This document shows, piece by piece, positions 1 to 9,296 of a stretch of DNA of 64,000 nt. Location: positions 372,001 to 436,000 of the forward strand of contig NZ_LRDB01000050.1 in the NCBI RefSeq assembly GCF_001592935.1, written 5' to 3'. This DNA is from Roseivirga echinicomitans (GTDB lineage: Bacteria; Bacteroidota; Bacteroidia; Cytophagales; Cyclobacteriaceae). Both the position numbers and the translations under genes were made by a program. The stretch's first letter is position 1. Each line of letters opens with the position of its first letter. The notes under the pieces are model-generated. The model was not told the origin of the DNA and ran no database searches. It saw only the letters and a list, made by a program, of their open reading frames with translations.

Positions 1-867
1 AATGCAGCCGAAGACATAGAAAATGCTTTCAAGCCATATTTTGAAAGCACCATTTTAGGTGAAGCAACTGACCCAAACAAATTGTTTGACTTACAAGATG
101 CAATGGACAATTATCAAGTGTATTCTCGTGAACAAGTAGAAGAATTCTCGAATAAGATATTGGCGAATGTGCCAGTTGACCAATTGCACGCTTCTTTGGA
201 TGAATCATCGGCAATTTTTAGAGATGATTTAGAAGAAGAACAGCAAGCAGATTTTAGAGCAAAGGTTAAAACCTATGTTCGGCTATACATTTTCCTTTCG
301 CAAATTGTGCCATTTGAAAACCCATATTTAGAAAGACTTTACATTTTTCTAAATCACCTACAAAACAAGCTGGGTGGCGATACTTCGGTGGATTTAGCAA
401 AAGGTGTTTTGGATAACATAGATATGGACAGTTACCGTCTCCAATTGGAATCAACAACAAATGTGGTTTTAGAGCAAGGTGAAGATTTAAAACCAATCCC
501 AACGGAAATGCGAGGTGGAGTAAATGACCCTGAAATAGACAGACTTTCAAATATCCTTCAAACCTTCAATGACCGATACGGAACTGAATTTGAAGATGCA
601 GACAAGGTGCGACAAATGGCAGAAAACATCGCAGCTGATGTAGCTAAGAACAACGAATTAATAAGCTCAATTCAACATTCAGATGACCAGAATGCGAGAA
701 TTACCAGTGATAAAATAGTTGGGGAAGAATTACTAAAACACATCACTACCAACTTTGATTTGTATAAGCTGTATTCAGACAACAATGAATTCAAAGAAGA
801 CTTTTCCGCAATGATGTTTGGAGTGGTGAAAGAATTGATAAGTAAAGGTATAAATGCACAGAAGTAA
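1..867 (+). CDS. hsdR: Type I restriction enzyme R subunit, C-terminal part (5' end outside window)
   Basis: The frame is open from base 1 to the TAA at 865-867, giving 288 residues. The gene therefore starts before the window, and the in-frame TTG at 82 is not its start. The opening residues (ending ILGEATDPNKLFDLQ) and the following helical, acidic sequence resemble the C-terminal helical region of EcoR124-type HsdR proteins. That region docks the motor/nuclease subunit onto the HsdM/HsdS methyltransferase. The nuclease and the DEAD-type translocase domains would lie upstream and cannot be seen. The full complex would cleave unmodified foreign DNA using ATP-driven translocation. No hsdM or hsdS follows, so they must lie upstream if present. 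Family assignment is by recognition of the tail only. Confidence 0.8.
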   Translation, partial: NAAEDIENAFKPYFESTILGEATDPNKLFDLQDAMDNYQVYSREQVEEFSNKILANVPVDQLHASLDESSAIFRDDLEEEQQADFRAKVKTYVRLYIFLSQIVPFENPYLERLYIFLNHLQNKLGGDTSVDLAKGVLDNIDMDSYRLQLESTTNVVLEQGEDLKPIPTEMRGGVNDPEIDRLSNILQTFNDRYGTEFEDADKVRQMAENIAADVAKNNELISSIQHSDDQNARITSDKIVGEELLKHITTNFDLYKLYSDNNEFKEDFSAMMFGVVKELISKGINAQK

Positions 868-944
868 AAGATGCTGAAAGTAATTGAAATAGAGCATGTA
901 AAAGGGATTCAACACAAAAAGTTTTAAGTGAAAATTTCAACCCT

Positions 945-1826
945 TCACTCCTTTCCGCAGCAATGCTTGTACTTCTTTCCGCTGCCGCAGGGACAAGGTG
1001 AGTTGCGGCCAATGGCTTTGGGTTTAGCGTAAGAATCTTTGTCAATGACAGCGGTTAAATCTTGGTGAAACACTTTGCTGAGGGTTTCATACAATTGAGG
1101 ATGCTTCTCTTTGAGTAAATGGGGTCTTTCAAAAAAGTATTCACTGGCCACGGCAAAAAACTCTTGTCGGTTGGTGCTGCCATAACCGTCAATATCGGAG
1201 TGGCTGGCCAATATTTCGTCTGTTTTCTTTTTCACAAAGTCCAACCAAGGCAAGGCGTAAATTTTATCTTCAAAGCCCGGAGGAATGCCGTCTACTTCCC
1301 CATTTTCCTTATCAAATAAATGCGCAAACTCATGAATGCCTACATTCTTCTTGTCGTTGGTAATATCGAAACCCGCATGCAAAGCAGGTTTGGAGAGGAT
1401 CATTTTGCCTTCCATGGCGCCTGTGCCCACCATTCCGGTAATGATTTCGGTTGTGCTTCCGATATTATAATCTCGGTCGAAAGAACTCGGGTAGAGCAGC
1501 ACTTCATCTAAGTATTTGTAGTTCCAAGCTGGAAAGCCAAACAAGGGAATAACGGCACTGCTGGCCACTAAAAGTCTGTCTACCAAGTCCACCGTGGTTT
1601 GAACTCCCGTAACGGGTGTATCTGCTAAAAAGTGCTGTACATTCGATTCGAACTGCTGCTGCTGATGGGCATCGAGGTTACGGTAAAAATGGACATGCTC
1701 GGTGAGGATCGCTTTCCATTTTGGAGGCGTGGCTAAAAGCTTAGTGACCTTCTTTTTCTTTCTTCCCCCTAATTTTAAGGCCAAAAGAAATACCACCATA
1801 AAGCCAAGGATAATACTGAATACCAT
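945..1826 (-). CDS. mtfA: MtfA-like zinc metallopeptidase (M90 family) with C-terminal SEC-C motif
   Basis: The 293-residue protein has an N-terminal hydrophobic segment (about residues 2-18) followed by a basic stretch, so it is probably membrane-anchored. HEFAH at 165-169 is the zinc-binding HExxH motif, in the context expected for the MtfA/M90 family (GIHEFAHLFD). E. coli MtfA is a peptidase that binds the glucose-PTS repressor Mlc; whether that role applies here is unknown. The last 20 residues form a SEC-C zinc motif (PCPCGSGKKYKHCC, Cys 278, 280, 289, 290), as found at the C terminus of SecA. The gene begins 13 bases after pntB and may be read from the pnt transcript. The peptidase call is firm; the substrate is unknown. 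Confidence 0.85.
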   Translation of the reverse strand: MVFSIILGFMVVFLLALKLGGRKKKKVTKLLATPPKWKAILTEHVHFYRNLDAHQQQQFESNVQHFLADTPVTGVQTTVDLVDRLLVASSAVIPLFGFPAWNYKYLDEVLLYPSSFDRDYNIGSTTEIITGMVGTGAMEGKMILSKPALHAGFDITNDKKNVGIHEFAHLFDKENGEVDGIPPGFEDKIYALPWLDFVKKKTDEILASHSDIDGYGSTNRQEFFAVASEYFFERPHLLKEKHPQLYETLSKVFHQDLTAVIDKDSYAKPKAIGRNSPCPCGSGKKYKHCCGKE

Positions 1827-1839
1827 AGGAGCGCAATTA

Positions 1840-3252
1840 TTACAAATCCTTTACCTCAGCAATCAGTTTCTCCAATGAATCTTTCGCGTCACCAAAAAGC
1901 ATTCGGGTTTTATCATGAAAGAAAAGCTCGTTTTCTATGCCTGCATAGCCTGTGCCCATGCTTCGCTTCATGACAATCACATTTTTGGCGTCCAACACCT
2001 TGATAATCGGCATTCCATAAATTGGGCTCGAAGGATCATTTTCTGCGGCAGGATTCACCACATCATTGGCACCAATCACCAATACCACATCGGTACTGGC
2101 CATTTGCTCATTGGCCTCTTCCATTTCTAGCAATTTAGGATAGGGCACATCGGCCTCTGCCAACAACACATTCATGTGGCCCGGCATTCTACCCGCCACA
2201 GGATGCACCGCATAACTGAACTCCACTCCTTTTCCTTCTAATATTTTTTCGAGGTTATGCACCGTATGTTGAGCTTGCGCCACTGCCAAACCATAGCCCG
2301 GTACCACAGAAACACGAGTGGCATAAGCCAATAGAATAGCAGCATCAGAAGGGGAAATTTCTTTAATAGTACCACCATGTTCTCCAACAATGCCCGCTGT
2401 GGCAGAGCTTCCACCAAAGGAGCCAATAATTACATTCGTCAGCGAACGGTTCATGGCCTTGCACATCAGCACGGTAAGGATCGTCCCTGCGGAACCTACT
2501 AAGATCCCGCCTGTAAGCATGGCTTGGTTGCCATAAAGGAAACCTCCAAAAGCAGCGGCCATCCCCGTAAAACTGTTTAGCAGGGAAATGACTACAGGCA
2601 TATCTGCCCCACCGATAGGCATCACCAATAAAACACCGTAGAAAAGGGACAATGCCAGCAACAGATACAAATGCATAGGATTAAGCACCCCAGCAGTGGC
2701 CATAAATACCGCCAAGCCTAAAATACCAAGCAGCAATAGGATGTTAATCACCTGCCCACCCGGCAATGCTTTATCGTTGATCTTCCCTTCTAGTTTGCCA
2801 TAGGCGATAATACTTCCAGCAAAGGAAACACTCCCGATGATCAGACCGAGTAAGATGACGATCATCATTCCTTTATCCACCGTTCCAGCGTACATCACGT
2901 GGTCAAATTCAACAATGGAAATTACGGCAGCACAAGCGCCTCCCATTCCATTGAAAAAGGACACCATTTGCGGCATGGCGGTCATTTTTACTTTCATGGC
3001 CATTCGCTTACCAATCAAAGTACCGACCAAGAGACCAGCCAAAATCAATACATAATTCAGGGTTTTGTCGCTGCTGAGTTCTTCTTTAAAAAGAATAGTA
3101 GCCACAATGGCCAAGCCCATCCCATAAGCGGCATATAGATTTCCTTTTCTGGCCTTATCGGGGCTACTTAGCATTTTAAGGCCCATGATAAAAGTGACTG
3201 AAGCAATAATATAGCAAATCTCAAGAATGCTGTTTCCGAGTAATTCCATCAT
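1840..3252 (-). CDS. pntB: NAD(P) transhydrogenase subunit beta
   Basis: PntB carries membrane helices and the NADP(H)-binding domain III of the proton-pumping transhydrogenase, which drives hydride transfer from NADH to NADP+ with the proton gradient. About nine hydrophobic segments fill the first 290 residues. The C-terminal domain has the Rossmann-type GYGLAVAQAQ and the IGANDVVNPAA motif typical of domain III. I place the start at the ATG at 3252 (470 residues). An in-frame TTG at 3261 lies immediately next to the pntAB stop, and a second ATG lies at 3249. It is the last pnt gene of a tight minus-strand operon and is followed by the MtfA-like gene. Confidence 0.93.
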   Translation of the reverse strand: MMELLGNSILEICYIIASVTFIMGLKMLSSPDKARKGNLYAAYGMGLAIVATILFKEELSSDKTLNYVLILAGLLVGTLIGKRMAMKVKMTAMPQMVSFFNGMGGACAAVISIVEFDHVMYAGTVDKGMMIVILLGLIIGSVSFAGSIIAYGKLEGKINDKALPGGQVINILLLLGILGLAVFMATAGVLNPMHLYLLLALSLFYGVLLVMPIGGADMPVVISLLNSFTGMAAAFGGFLYGNQAMLTGGILVGSAGTILTVLMCKAMNRSLTNVIIGSFGGSSATAGIVGEHGGTIKEISPSDAAILLAYATRVSVVPGYGLAVAQAQHTVHNLEKILEGKGVEFSYAVHPVAGRMPGHMNVLLAEADVPYPKLLEMEEANEQMASTDVVLVIGANDVVNPAAENDPSSPIYGMPIIKVLDAKNVIVMKRSMGTGYAGIENELFFHDKTRMLFGDAKDSLEKLIAEVKDL

Positions 3253-3261
3253 AGCGCCCAA

Positions 3262-3576
3262 TTATTTCTTTTCCTTCTTTTTGAACATCTCTAGCATCCT
3301 GTTGGTCACCACAAAGCCTCCAACGACATTGAGCGTACCCAATACCACGGCAATGAAACCTAAGATCAAGGCGAAGTAATTGTCTGGAGAAGCTTCTAGC
3401 ATGATGATAATGGAGCCAATCACCACCACGCCATGAATGGCATTCGCACCCGACATCAGTGGAGTGTGCAGCACGGCTGGCACATTGGAGATGACTTCAA
3501 TTCCTAGAAAAATAGAAACTAAAATAAGGAAGATGAACTCCCGATTTTCGTAAAAAAGTGTCAATAGACTCTCCAT
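3262..3576 (-). CDS. pntAB: NAD(P) transhydrogenase subunit alpha, membrane part (PntA2)
   Basis: The 104-residue protein contains about three transmembrane segments ending in a basic tail (MFKKKEKK). It matches the short membrane piece that forms the C-terminal part of PntA in E. coli but is a separate gene in many Bacteroidota and alphaproteobacteria. The motif HTPLMSGANAIHG is characteristic of this subunit. It lies three bases after pntAA and directly before pntB, so all three are surely translated from one message. Together with PntB it forms the proton channel. Confidence 0.92.
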   Translation of the reverse strand: MESLLTLFYENREFIFLILVSIFLGIEVISNVPAVLHTPLMSGANAIHGVVVIGSIIIMLEASPDNYFALILGFIAVVLGTLNVVGGFVVTNRMLEMFKKKEKK

Positions 3577-3579
3577 AGT

Positions 3580-4716
3580 TTATGCGTTTTCAGGTTGGAA
3601 AAGGATGTTTTTAATGCGTTCGCTCATGACTTCTTTGGCATGCGTAACGCAGGTATTGGCTACAATATCGTCTTCGAAATTAAGGTTCAGGTTGCCCTCC
3701 CCATCGATGATCAGTTTCAAGAAATTAAGCATGTTCTTGCCAAACATTTTACTGGCGTCCATTGGTAAGGTAGATGCTAAATTGGAATCACCGATAATAC
3801 ACACCCCATGTTTATGGATGATTTTATTGTCTTCGGTGCCTTCGCAATTCCCTCCCGTTGAAGCAGCCAAATCAACAATAACAGACCCCTTAGGCATTCT
3901 TTGAATGGTTTCGTCTGTAATCAGAATCGGTGCTTTTCTACCCGGAATTTGAGCGGTGGTAATAATGATATTCGCCTTGGCAGCGTGTTCTTGCACCAAA
4001 GCCCTTTGTTTGGCTTTATATTCTTCGGATTGCTCCACGGCATAACCGCCAGCAGTAGATTCATCTTTGGCGCCTTCTACCTTTACAAATTTGGCCCCCA
4101 AACTTTTCACTTCTTCTTCGGCAGCAGCCCTTACATCAAAAGCTTCTACCACAGCGCCCAATCTGCGGGCCGTGGCGATGGCTTGCAAACCCGCTACCCC
4201 TGCGCCTAACACCAATACCTTGGAAGGAATAATGCTCCCTGCGGCTGTCATAAACATGGGGAAGAATCGAGGGGAATGTGTAGCCGCCATCAATACCGCT
4301 TTATAGCCCGCCACGGTCGCCATGGAAGACAAAACGTCCATTGCTTGCGCCCTAGTGGTTCGGGGAATATTGTCCATGCTGAAGGAAGTAATTCCTCCAT
4401 CCATCAGCTTTTCTACCAACGCACGGTTGGTCATGGGCTGGAAAGCACAAAGCAATACCTGTTCAGGTTTTAATTGACTGATTTCATGATCATTAGGAGG
4501 ATTGATACCAACAATAACATCACAGGCTAAAACAGCAGATCGATCTGCTGTTTGGGCTCCTATGGTTTCATAATCGGCATGAGTCGCAAAAGCGAGATCA
4601 CCCGCCCCTAATTCTACTGTAATATTTGCTTTGAGTGCTATAAGTGCTTTTACACTTTCAGGAAGCAGCGCTACACGGTTTTCACCTTCGGGCTCCTTTA
4701 AAAGACCAATTGTCAT
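3580..4716 (-). CDS. pntAA: NAD(P) transhydrogenase subunit alpha, NAD(H)-binding part (PntA1)
   Basis: The 378-residue soluble domain I binds NAD(H). It shows the alanine dehydrogenase/transhydrogenase fold: the N-terminal KEPEGENRVAL motif, the dinucleotide-binding VLGAGVAGLQAIATARRLGA (about residues 170-189), and the RAAAEEEVKSLGA region. ATG at 4716 is the natural start. It is the first gene of pntAA-pntAB-pntB. The enzyme is expected to supply NADPH for biosynthesis. Spacer 4717-4811 is AT-rich, and I found no clear TAnnTTTG promoter in it. Confidence 0.93.
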   Translation of the reverse strand: MTIGLLKEPEGENRVALLPESVKALIALKANITVELGAGDLAFATHADYETIGAQTADRSAVLACDVIVGINPPNDHEISQLKPEQVLLCAFQPMTNRALVEKLMDGGITSFSMDNIPRTTRAQAMDVLSSMATVAGYKAVLMAATHSPRFFPMFMTAAGSIIPSKVLVLGAGVAGLQAIATARRLGAVVEAFDVRAAAEEEVKSLGAKFVKVEGAKDESTAGGYAVEQSEEYKAKQRALVQEHAAKANIIITTAQIPGRKAPILITDETIQRMPKGSVIVDLAASTGGNCEGTEDNKIIHKHGVCIIGDSNLASTLPMDASKMFGKNMLNFLKLIIDGEGNLNLNFEDDIVANTCVTHAKEVMSERIKNILFQPENA

Positions 4717-4811
4717 AAGGCAGTTAAATGATTCTACATCTACAAGTTATAGATTCTACCGACTTATAAAAATGATTAATATGTAGGCAGTAATTTATTT
4801 TGTATTATAAT

Positions 4812-7800
4812 CTACTTCAAGCCCTCCCATTTGGTCAACATCTCTTTTAATCTTAGCTCCAGTTGTTCAATTCCAGAAACTACCGCATTGGTCGGTTGCG
4901 CCTCTACACTTTGTAAAACCGATAGCATATAAAGGAATTTGCTTTGAAGCCCTACTAAAGTCTCGCTGTCCAGCGTATTGGCACGAATACTCCCATAGAG
5001 GAAATCGCCAGCATTGGCGGCTCCATTCCCCCTAAAACTTTGCAATTTCTCCTTCTCCCCTTTTTTCCATTTCCTTTTCGAGTCATTGAGTTGTTTGTCA
5101 ATGGCTTCAATAATAGACTGCACTTGGTGGTAATTATTATACACCTGTAAGGACAGATCTGTTTGCTGCTGCAGTGCCGAAGCGCTGATCTCTGTGCGTG
5201 GGTCAAGCCTCACATTAATACTCTGTTCCGAAGTCTTTCCATCCACCGTCAATCGAACAGTGTACTTCCCTGGATGCACATAAGGCCCAGAAGGGTCGCT
5301 TGGCGTGTTTTTGTATACTGCCGTGATGGAGAAACTACGGTTGGCGCCTCTTGGCGGATCATATTTTAAATCCCAAATAAATCGGTGATGACCAGCAGAA
5401 GTACCCAAACTTTGCTGAGGTCGAAGCCAATAGGTAGGATGTCTCAAATCCGTAGAGTCAATTTCTTCAGGCAAATCATTGCTCGAATAAGTGCGCACGG
5501 CCACTCCTTTCCCATTCAAAATCTCCAGTTTAACTGTGCCGTATTGCTTTGGCAATAAGTAATCCACTGCCACACCATCATAAGGATTTTGACCATTAGG
5601 CTCTTCTGGCGGAATTGGGGTATCGCTGAACATATTGAAGCGTACCCTCGTGGCCAAAGAAGGCTCGAAAAGAACGGGATCACTACTTTTCAAACCAGCA
5701 GCCAAGCCCCTCAGCGGACTTACATCATCCAAAATCCAAATGGAACGACCGTGGGTTCCAATTACTAAATCACTTTCATGCACCACTAAATCACGAATGG
5801 AAGAAGCTGGCATATTCAGCCTTAAGGATTGCCAATCAGCACCATCATTGATCGAAAAATAGACTTCACGTTCCGTTCCGGCATAAAGCAATCCTTTTTG
5901 TTTGGAATCTTCACGCACCACATTCACGGGGCCGTTGATTTCCATGCCCTTCACTACCTCTTGCCATGTGGCACCAAAGTCATGGGTTTTATAAATATGA
6001 GGCCTCATATCGTCCTTACGAATCCAATTAACAGCTACATACACGGTGCCTTTATCGAAATGGCCTGCATCCAATTGAGAAATTTTATCCCATGATTTAA
6101 GCTGAGGCGGTGTAACGTTCTTCCATGTTTTGCCGCCATCTCTGGTCAGTTGCACCAAACCATCGTCCGTTCCAGCCCAAATGATATTTCTATCTAAAGG
6201 AGAAGGGCCAATGGCATAAATAATGGCACGTTGCGGCATGGTATTCATGCTTTCCGTTTTGAAATCGCCCACACTGGCGGGAACTTCTGGTTGCTTGCGC
6301 GTCAAATCAGGACTAATCACTTCCCAGTCTTGACCTCCATTCATGGTTTTCCACAATACATTGGTACCGAACAAAAGCATATTATCATCGGCTGGATGGA
6401 AAATTAAGGGCATCGTACGCACGCCACGGAAATCACCAGAGCGTAAGGCTTCAGGCGCTACATTCTGGTTCTGTCCCGTTTTTTTATTGAAGCGGGTCAC
6501 CCTTCCACCATAAATGATATTGGAATCTTTAGGGTCGGGTGCTACATAAGCATATTCATCGGCCCCCACACCCATAAACTCTCGGAAGGAAATCTGCCCT
6601 CCATTGCCTCTGCTGGCCACGCCAATGGCTCCGCTCTCCTGCTGACCGCCATAGACCCAGTAAGGGAAGTTATTGTCTGTAATGACATGATACAGCTGTG
6701 AGGTGGGTTGGTTGTACCATGAACTCCAGGTTTTACCTGCATTCACCGTCACGACAGCACCCTGGTCGGCAGCAAACAGCATAATATCCGGTTGAAGCGG
6801 GTTGATCCAAATTCTGTGGTAATCGTCACCACCCGGAGCGCCTTTAAAGGACATCCAGGTTTTACCGCCATCTTCTGAACGATAAGCCGCTACATTGGCC
6901 ACATAGACCAAATCAGGATTTTTTGGATGCACGCGAATTTCAGCAAAATCGCTACCCCTGCCCCAAAGTCTTCGGTCTTCAGCAATCAAAGCCCAACTTT
7001 CTCCGCCATCATCGCTACGGTACACGCCTCCATTTTGGCGGGCATCTACAGTAGCATAAATACGTTTTGAATTGCTTGGGGAAATACCAATTCCGATACG
7101 ACCCAAGCCTTGTTCAACAGTGGGTAAACCCTTTTCTATTATCTTCCAGCTTGTACCTCCGTCCGTAGACTTGTACAAGCCACTATTTGGGCCTGAAAAA
7201 GAAGCATTCTCCCACGGCCCTTCCTGATGCTCCCACAAATCGGCAAACAGTACATTCGGGTTACTTGGGTCGAATTCTACTTGTACCGAACCTGTGTTAT
7301 GATTGATGTACAGCACCTTCTCCCAATTCTTGCCTCCATCTTTCGAACGGAACACACCACGCATTTCATTGGCGCCATAAGGATGCCCAAGCCCCGCTAC
7401 AAATACAATATCTGGATTGGTAGGATGAACAATCACCCTCGCAATCTGCTGAATGTCACCCAAGCCTATAAACTGCCAATTTTTTCCTCCATCCGTAGAT
7501 TTGAACATTCCATCACCCACCGACAAATCTGGACGATGAAGGCCTTCGCCTGTGCCCACATAGATCACATTCGGGTTAGAAGGCGAAACGGCAATATCCC
7601 CCACAGAACCTGTAGGCGCTTCATCGAAAATAGGATTCCAGGTGCGGCCATAATCATCGGTTTTCCAAACGCCACCATTGTTTACGCCCATAAAGAACAC
7701 ATTGGGTTGTGTGGGAATACCGACAGCGCCCACAGTTCGCCCCGCCCTAAAAGGACCAATCATTCTGTACTCCATGTCCTGATAAGCGGACTTCGGAACA

Positions 7801-7859
7801 GATTGTGAAAAAGCAAACTGACTTAGAAAGAGAAGTGAAAATGCAAAAAGTGTACGCAT
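4812..7859 (-). CDS. Secreted BNR/sortilin-type beta-propeller protein
   Basis: This 1015-residue protein has a clean Sec signal peptide (MRTLFAFSLLFLSQFAFSQS). It then carries many Asp-box/BNR repeats of the form S-x-D-x-G-x-x-W, for example KSTDGGKNWQF, RSEDGGKTWMS and KTHDFGATWQE. These build two beta-propellers of the VPS10/sortilin or xyloglucanase type. Residues from about 720 onward are a beta-rich module followed by a helical tail. Homologs in Bacteroidota are usually annotated as glycosyl hydrolase or WD40/YVTN/BNR-like proteins, but I see no proven catalytic residues. There is no T9SS sorting domain at the C terminus. It is probably periplasmic or surface exposed; the substrate is unknown. 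Confidence 0.8.
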   Translation of the reverse strand: MRTLFAFSLLFLSQFAFSQSVPKSAYQDMEYRMIGPFRAGRTVGAVGIPTQPNVFFMGVNNGGVWKTDDYGRTWNPIFDEAPTGSVGDIAVSPSNPNVIYVGTGEGLHRPDLSVGDGMFKSTDGGKNWQFIGLGDIQQIARVIVHPTNPDIVFVAGLGHPYGANEMRGVFRSKDGGKNWEKVLYINHNTGSVQVEFDPSNPNVLFADLWEHQEGPWENASFSGPNSGLYKSTDGGTSWKIIEKGLPTVEQGLGRIGIGISPSNSKRIYATVDARQNGGVYRSDDGGESWALIAEDRRLWGRGSDFAEIRVHPKNPDLVYVANVAAYRSEDGGKTWMSFKGAPGGDDYHRIWINPLQPDIMLFAADQGAVVTVNAGKTWSSWYNQPTSQLYHVITDNNFPYWVYGGQQESGAIGVASRGNGGQISFREFMGVGADEYAYVAPDPKDSNIIYGGRVTRFNKKTGQNQNVAPEALRSGDFRGVRTMPLIFHPADDNMLLFGTNVLWKTMNGGQDWEVISPDLTRKQPEVPASVGDFKTESMNTMPQRAIIYAIGPSPLDRNIIWAGTDDGLVQLTRDGGKTWKNVTPPQLKSWDKISQLDAGHFDKGTVYVAVNWIRKDDMRPHIYKTHDFGATWQEVVKGMEINGPVNVVREDSKQKGLLYAGTEREVYFSINDGADWQSLRLNMPASSIRDLVVHESDLVIGTHGRSIWILDDVSPLRGLAAGLKSSDPVLFEPSLATRVRFNMFSDTPIPPEEPNGQNPYDGVAVDYLLPKQYGTVKLEILNGKGVAVRTYSSNDLPEEIDSTDLRHPTYWLRPQQSLGTSAGHHRFIWDLKYDPPRGANRSFSITAVYKNTPSDPSGPYVHPGKYTVRLTVDGKTSEQSINVRLDPRTEISASALQQQTDLSLQVYNNYHQVQSIIEAIDKQLNDSKRKWKKGEKEKLQSFRGNGAANAGDFLYGSIRANTLDSETLVGLQSKFLYMLSVLQSVEAQPTNAVVSGIEQLELRLKEMLTKWEGLK

Positions 7860-8025
7860 GGCAGTAAAGATTAAGGCTTGATTATCAGAATAAGTTAGTG
7901 CTTTTTTTGAAGGAATGGGTTTTAGTTTTTAGGGTATCAAGCTCCAGATTGATGAGTGGTTGATAGCTTTTATGTAAACCCCTCCGCTCACTTCCGATTA
8001 AAATTTTTTAAGTATTTTAAAAAAT

Positions 8026-8057
8026 ATGTACATACATGAAACTATATGTATGTACAT
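8026..8057. promoter_or_regulatory. Palindromic operator upstream of yceI
   Basis: ATGTACATACAT at 8026-8037 is followed, after an 8-base spacer, by its exact reverse complement ATGTATGTACAT at 8046-8057. Each arm also contains the self-complementary octamer ATGTACAT (8026-8033 and 8050-8057), 24 bases apart centre to centre. It ends 42 bases before the yceI start and just upstream of a promoter-like TACCATTTG (8064-8072). This placement suggests a repressor or activator site. Which regulator binds is not visible here. Confidence 0.6.
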
Positions 8058-8099
8058 GTAGTTTACCATTTGAACGAGAACATAAAAACAATTAAGAAT

Positions 8100-8636
8100 A
8101 TGACAACTTTAACAAAAACGAAATGGGCCATTGACCCTACACACAGTGAGGTTCAATTCAAAGTAAAACACTTAGTGATCTCCACTGTAACAGGAGCATT
8201 CAAAAGCTTTGAAGGCGGTTTAGAAACGGAGGGTGATAATTTTGATGGCGCCAATGCCTCATTCAGTATAGCTACTTCTAGCGTAGACACCAATGTAGCA
8301 GATCGTGATGCACATTTGAAAAGCCCTGAGTTTTTCGATTCAGAAAACCATCCCAACATGACTTTCAAAGGGCACTTAAAGCAAGTTTCAGGTGATGATT
8401 ACAAATTAGAGGGAGACTTGACGATCAAAAACACTACTAAGAAAGTTGAATTGACTGTAGAACACGGTGGTATCATGAAAGATGGTTACGGACAAACCAA
8501 AGCTGGTTTCGAAATCACTGGAAACATCAACCGTAAAGATTTCGGCCTAACATGGAGCATGGTCACTGAAGCTGGCGGTGTGGTAGTGGGCGACAATGTG
8601 AAGCTATTACTCAACGTGCAGTTGACTAAAGGGTAA
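8100..8636 (+). CDS. YceI-family lipid-binding protein
   Basis: YceI proteins form a lipocalin-like barrel that binds polyprenyl or other long amphiphilic lipids. The protein starts at the ATG at 8100 (178 residues, MTTLTKTKWAIDPTHSEVQF). An in-frame ATG at 8046 falls inside the operator palindrome and would add an unlikely 18-residue leader. Family signatures include W-x-IDPTHSEVQFKVKHL near the N terminus, DxxVADRDAHLKSPEFFD in the middle, and GxNRKDFGLTW near the C terminus. It has no signal peptide, so unlike E. coli YceI it is probably cytoplasmic. It is monocistronic, with a terminator 25 bases downstream. Confidence 0.88.
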   Translation: MTTLTKTKWAIDPTHSEVQFKVKHLVISTVTGAFKSFEGGLETEGDNFDGANASFSIATSSVDTNVADRDAHLKSPEFFDSENHPNMTFKGHLKQVSGDDYKLEGDLTIKNTTKKVELTVEHGGIMKDGYGQTKAGFEITGNINRKDFGLTWSMVTEAGGVVVGDNVKLLLNVQLTKG

Positions 8637-8660
8637 TTCAAACGATATTAACAACAAAGC

Positions 8661-8693
8661 AAAAGGCTACTTGAGTAATCAGGTAGCCTTTTT
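8661..8693 (+). terminator. Rho-independent terminator of yceI
   Basis: AAAGGCTAC pairs with GTAGCCTTT across a 12-base loop and is followed by a run of T. Confidence 0.8.
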
Positions 8694-8710
8694 TCATACC
8701 CCTTCCTGCC

Positions 8711-8735
8711 CTTGTTGGTGTTCTTCACCAACAAG
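8711..8735 (-). repeat. REP-like hairpin downstream of the RAYT gene
   Basis: CTTGTTGGTG, a 5-base loop TTCTT and CACCAACAAG form a perfect 10-bp stem. It is the exact reverse complement of the hairpins at 9432 and 9887, so the transposase gene is flanked by the same element in opposite orientations. Confidence 0.75.
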
Positions 8736-8768
8736 CCTGAAATGATTCACCTACCACCAACGTTGGGC

Positions 8769-9296
8769 TCAACTTCCAAAGTACTCCATATAATGTGTGA
8801 GAAAAGGAAATCTACACTCTTCCCTCTCATAATAACTGGAGGAAGAGTAAAGATAATTTGCTGGCTCGTCAGTTAGCATCCACTTCCCTTGAACAGGGTT
8901 ATTATGAATGTAATCCAGTTTTTGTTCAATCACTTCCCTACTATATAAATCTATGCTTAATGGGTTTCTTTGCCATATTTGGTACTTTCTATCTTTTAAG
9001 TTTACCTCAAACTCTTGGTGCAAACTGGGGTTATTCGTTCTTAAGTCCTTTTGGATTTGTTGACTCGTAAATTTCATAAAGTCTCGCTGAACATTCTTTA
9101 GCTTATGTTCTTTTTGCACTTGCCAAATGATGTGAATATGATTTGGCATAATCACAAAGCCGTAGATTTTAACTCTTTTTGCCTCTGCTAAAAACTTTAA
9201 GCTCCCTATTATAATTGATTTGTAACTGTCGTTAAAAAATAATGGCTTCCATTTAAGAACTGTAGCGGTAAAGAACTGAACATAATACGATTCCAT
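8769..9296 (-). CDS. REP-associated tyrosine transposase (RAYT, Y1/HuH family)
   Basis: The 175-residue protein belongs to the Y1 transposase family related to IS200/IS605 TnpA. It has the HuH metal motif in PNHIHIIW (His 53 and 55) and the probable nucleophile Tyr 129 in DYIHNNPVQGKW. RAYTs cut and join single-stranded DNA at REP hairpins and are normally domesticated single-copy genes rather than active insertion sequences. Matching hairpins occur on both sides (8711, 9432, 9660, 9887). The reading frame is intact, and the ATG at 9296 lies inside the first unit of a 228-bp tandem repeat, so its first 20 codons are repeated twice more upstream. Confidence 0.88.
   Translation of the reverse strand: MESYYVQFFTATVLKWKPLFFNDSYKSIIIGSLKFLAEAKRVKIYGFVIMPNHIHIIWQVQKEHKLKNVQRDFMKFTSQQIQKDLRTNNPSLHQEFEVNLKDRKYQIWQRNPLSIDLYSREVIEQKLDYIHNNPVQGKWMLTDEPANYLYSSSSYYEREECRFPFLTHYMEYFGS

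Noticed and set aside
7227-7808. 193-residue plus-strand frame
   Set aside because: It is antisense to the BNR propeller gene, with no domain or start signal; a shadow of the strongly biased coding strand.
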